From: Sphingobacterium thalpophilum
GTDB taxonomy: Bacteria > Bacteroidota > Bacteroidia > Sphingobacteriales > Sphingobacteriaceae
Direction of reading: 5' to 3'
Assembly (NCBI RefSeq): GCF_901482695.1
Contig: NZ_LR590484.1
Span: 5,642,001 to 5,706,000, forward strand
DNA: 64,000 bases
In this document: positions 62,210 through 64,000 of the stretch, in pieces
How the letters are laid out: the number at the start of each line of letters is the position of its first letter
Position numbering within the stretch: the stretch's first letter is position 1
Program-made: the position numbers and the translations under genes
Notes under the pieces: model-generated
Databases searched by the model: none
The model's input: only the letters and a program-made list of their open reading frames with translations
What the model was told of the DNA's origin: nothing

Positions 62210-62674
62210 TTAAAATGAAATTACCACTTTTGTTGCTTTTATCTGGTCAAAAGGAAGCTCTTTCTCCACCTCTTGTACTTTTTTGCCTTTTTCTTTAATT
62301 TTTTGAAGAACGTTAATTTTAGTATCATCCACGGCAGTCAATTTACCCTCAACTTTTGTATTGTCATTTAGCTTGACCTGAACCGTACGGCCTATATTTT
62401 TCTGGTACTGTCGCAAATTCACAAAATTTGCATCTATTCCCGGTGATGAAACCTCCAGACGATAGGCATTATCAACGACATTTTCCTCTTCCAAATGGTA
62501 CCCTACGTGGCGGCTTACCTGTGCACAGTCATCAATATTCACCCCATTATCCCCATCCAAAAGAATTTCCAAAATCTTATTTGGATGCATTTTCACACTG
62601 ACAATAAACAAATCCTCGCGATCTGCTATCTTTTCTTGTATGAGTTCGACAACTCGTTTTTCTACATCTTGCAT
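62210..62674 (-). CDS. rimP: Ribosome maturation factor RimP
   Basis: A 154-residue two-domain protein needed for 30S maturation. NVDDCAQVSRHVGYHL-like text (read DGDNGVNIDDCAQVSRHV) and LEVSSPGIDANFVNLRQYQKNIG are the diagnostic blocks. It opens the operon rimP-nusA-infB, an arrangement found across bacteria. Confidence 0.95.
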   Translation of the reverse strand: MQDVEKRVVELIQEKIADREDLFIVSVKMHPNKILEILLDGDNGVNIDDCAQVSRHVGYHLEEENVVDNAYRLEVSSPGIDANFVNLRQYQKNIGRTVQVKLNDNTKVEGKLTAVDDTKINVLQKIKEKGKKVQEVEKELPFDQIKATKVVISF

Positions 62675-62711
62675 TGTTCTGCTTGCTAGAAACGCTAAAA
62701 TTAATTGTATT

Positions 62712-62738
62712 AAAAAAAGGGGGCAATATAAGCCCCCT
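62712..62738 (-). terminator. Terminator of the S24/XRE repressor gene
   Basis: On the minus strand GGGGGC, a seven-base loop and GCCCCC are followed by TTTTTTT. It lies between the repressor gene and rimP and separates their transcripts. Confidence 0.88.
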
Positions 62739-62817
62739 TCCTTTCAGATTATGCAAATATAGTACTTTATAAAATAAAAAACAAATACCTAGCAAATTCC
62801 ACAACGTAATTTGACAA

Positions 62818-63594
62818 TTACTTCGAATTGTCGACCACCGCATTAATTGTTTTTTGCATCTGGGCCATCATACTGGTGAGCGTCTCCATTGTCGGCTCCG
62901 GCGTCGGCTCCGGCAGCTGCGTACTGATAAATGCCTTAGCTTTCCAGACCTCCAGAATATCGGAAGTCTCCACCCAATAGGGCTCGTAAGTTTTGTTGTC
63001 CGACACGAGTTTCAGCCCCTTATCCTCTTTGAATTTGTAAGCAATACGCTTGTACACCACACCTTCTTCTTTCGACACAACAACATAGGTCTGCCCGGGC
63101 TTGATGTCATGCCAGTTCTCCACGTATTCAGCAACGATAATCGAGCCGGATGGAAGCGGAAGCATGGAATCCCCTTTTATTTCAAAGGCCCGGAAAGTGC
63201 CTTGCCCAAACATAGGCAACGAAAACTTAGGCAGCTCTGCCACGTATTCCGGATCACCATAACCGTTTAAATAGCCCGCACTCGCTTTAACAGGCACCAG
63301 TTCGATATTCTCACGGTTGTCCGCGTCTACAGTCACACTGAGCACCCTTAAATTGGAAGCGTTACTTTTGGGCACCGGTTTCCACTTCTCATCAATTACA
63401 TCGTTCGCCAGCTCATCCATGGTCAAACCATAAAATTCAGCTATTTTTTTTAGTAATTCATATTTTGGCTCAGCTCTATCCTCTTCATAAGCGCCGACAG
63501 AAGCTCTTTTAATTTCCATTATATCAGCAAATTGCTGCTGAGTAAGTTTCTTTCCTTTTCTAAGGAATTTCAGGTTGGACGAAATATTTGACAT
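62818..63594 (-). CDS. XRE family repressor with S24 (LexA-like) peptidase domain
   Basis: A 258-residue protein. The N-terminal helix-turn-helix (LRKGKKLTQQQFADIMEIKRASVGAYEEDR) is joined to a LexA/CI-type S24 domain. The Ser-Lys dyad is intact: Ser in EIKGDSMLPLPSG and Lys in VVYKRIAYKF. VKASAGYLNGYGD supplies an Ala-Gly pair of the self-cleavage type. It is divergent from a GIY-YIG-like gene, and an inverted repeat lies between them. Phage-type or stress-linked repression is plausible. Confidence 0.9.
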   Translation of the reverse strand: MSNISSNLKFLRKGKKLTQQQFADIMEIKRASVGAYEEDRAEPKYELLKKIAEFYGLTMDELANDVIDEKWKPVPKSNASNLRVLSVTVDADNRENIELVPVKASAGYLNGYGDPEYVAELPKFSLPMFGQGTFRAFEIKGDSMLPLPSGSIIVAEYVENWHDIKPGQTYVVVSKEEGVVYKRIAYKFKEDKGLKLVSDNKTYEPYWVETSDILEVWKAKAFISTQLPEPTPEPTMETLTSMMAQMQKTINAVVDNSK

Positions 63595-63623
63595 ATTATT
63601 TTTTCAAAAAATATTTTGCAAAA

Positions 63624-63661
63624 ACTAATTTTATTAGTAATATTGTGCCAATAAAATTAGT
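63624..63661. promoter_or_regulatory. Inverted repeat, candidate operator of the S24 repressor
   Basis: ACTAATTTTATT (63624-63635) and its exact reverse complement AATAAAATTAGT (63650-63661), spaced by 14 bases. The left part is itself a smaller palindrome (ACTAAT-TTT-ATTAGT, 63624-63638). It lies in the 101-base gap between the two divergent genes, where a self-regulating repressor would bind. Confidence 0.5.
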
Positions 63662-63695
63662 AAATAAATTTTAAACATCCAAATAATTTAGCATT

Positions 63696-64000
63696 ATGGG
63701 TAATTTTATTGTATATATATTGACTGATAACAATAGAAATCACTTCAAAATCGACTTCACATCCAACATTATACGTACAGCCATTGAGCTGCAGCAATCC
63801 AGTAATTTTATTTTTCAGCAGGGCCCAGATTTAACCCGTATCATTTACTGTGAAACATTTCCCAGCTTGGGAGCAGCCCGAAAAAAAATACAGGAACTGC
63901 AGCGATTTACCAGAATGCAGATCGAAAGAATCATCCGTAAACACAATCCGAACTGGAACAATCTGTTTCAGCAGCCGCAGCAAGGATACCCGAAAAGCAC
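63696..64000 (+). CDS. Degenerate GIY-YIG family protein, 3' end outside the window
   Basis: The frame from ATG at 63696 runs to the window end (101 full codons). It resembles small GIY-YIG endonucleases: IVYILTDNNRN at the start, RIIYCETFPSLGAARKKIQEL in the middle and IRKHNPNWNNLF at the end, which match the VYIL, YYE-x-REKQIK and NPxWxDL blocks. The catalytic parts are changed: the YIG strand with its Arg is replaced (FKIDFTSNIIRT), and the Glu of the REKQIK block is a Lys. A nucleic-acid-binding but inactive protein is likely (inference). Confidence 0.6.
   Translation, partial: MGNFIVYILTDNNRNHFKIDFTSNIIRTAIELQQSSNFIFQQGPDLTRIIYCETFPSLGAARKKIQELQRFTRMQIERIIRKHNPNWNNLFQQPQQGYPKS

Overview
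The window is a stretch of ordinary, gene-dense chromosome from a Bacteroidota bacterium, most probably a Sphingobacteriaceae member close to Sphingobacterium. This rests on three things: Bacteroidota promoters of the form TTG-N19/20-TAnnTTTG in front of many genes, the near absence of Shine-Dalgarno sequences, and lineage-typical families (DUF3857 transglutaminase proteins, DUF4199, DUF2851, YARHG and WG-repeat proteins, a PurM of about 390 residues, and the MBL/GT2/DUF4199/dihydroorotase order). I see no prophage, IS element, CRISPR array or plasmid backbone.

Layout. 0-9 kb: the end of ubiE, small housekeeping genes, a fluoride riboswitch with a CLC-type fluoride exporter, mgtE, pepE, an SPFH protein paired with an Arc-type repressor, a DNA glycosylase, purM and a rimB-like gene. 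9-20.7 kb: rimK, a large periplasmic transglutaminase-like protein, the thrS-infC-rpmI-rplT operon, queE, a WG-repeat protein, an oxidoreductase and a PAP2 phosphatase. 20.7-23.4 kb: a histidine operon of only hisG and hisD, preceded by an unannotated His-rich leader peptide and closed by a strong terminator. 23.4-35.6 kb: a lipoprotein/DUF2306/ABC-permease cluster, queA, ispD, a metallo-hydrolase, two glycosyltransferases, a dihydroorotase homologue that has lost its active site, and ubiX behind a leader containing a terminator.

35.6-43.7 kb: an ankyrin protein, DUF2851, the divergent pair ribD/prmC, tRNA-Lys(TTT), a small lipoprotein, and a LacI / exported Gfo-Idh-MocA dehydrogenase / DUF1080 operon that looks like a 3-keto-glycoside pathway. 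43.7-44.5 kb is poor in genes and holds a gene remnant and a 50-codon ORF. 44.5-52.7 kb: a leucine/branched-chain acyl-CoA catabolic block (enoyl-CoA hydratase, HMG-CoA lyase, acyl-CoA dehydrogenase, divergent carboxyltransferase subunit, acetoacetate-CoA ligase) and a PaaE-like reductase. 52.9-57.7 kb: an exported superoxide dismutase, an SRPBCC protein, pyrE, a NUDIX hydrolase, an SDR, an old-yellow-enzyme and a VOC protein. 57.7-64 kb: the rimP-nusA-infB operon and a divergent S24-type repressor / degenerate GIY-YIG pair.

The best leads are regulatory: the His leader peptide before hisG, the riboswitch and its own promoter before the CLC gene, a terminator inside the ubiX leader, a recurrent TAnnTTTG-N3/4-ATG arrangement implying leaderless mRNAs, and palindromes next to two autonomous repressor genes. 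All functional calls are from reading the sequence; no database search was run.
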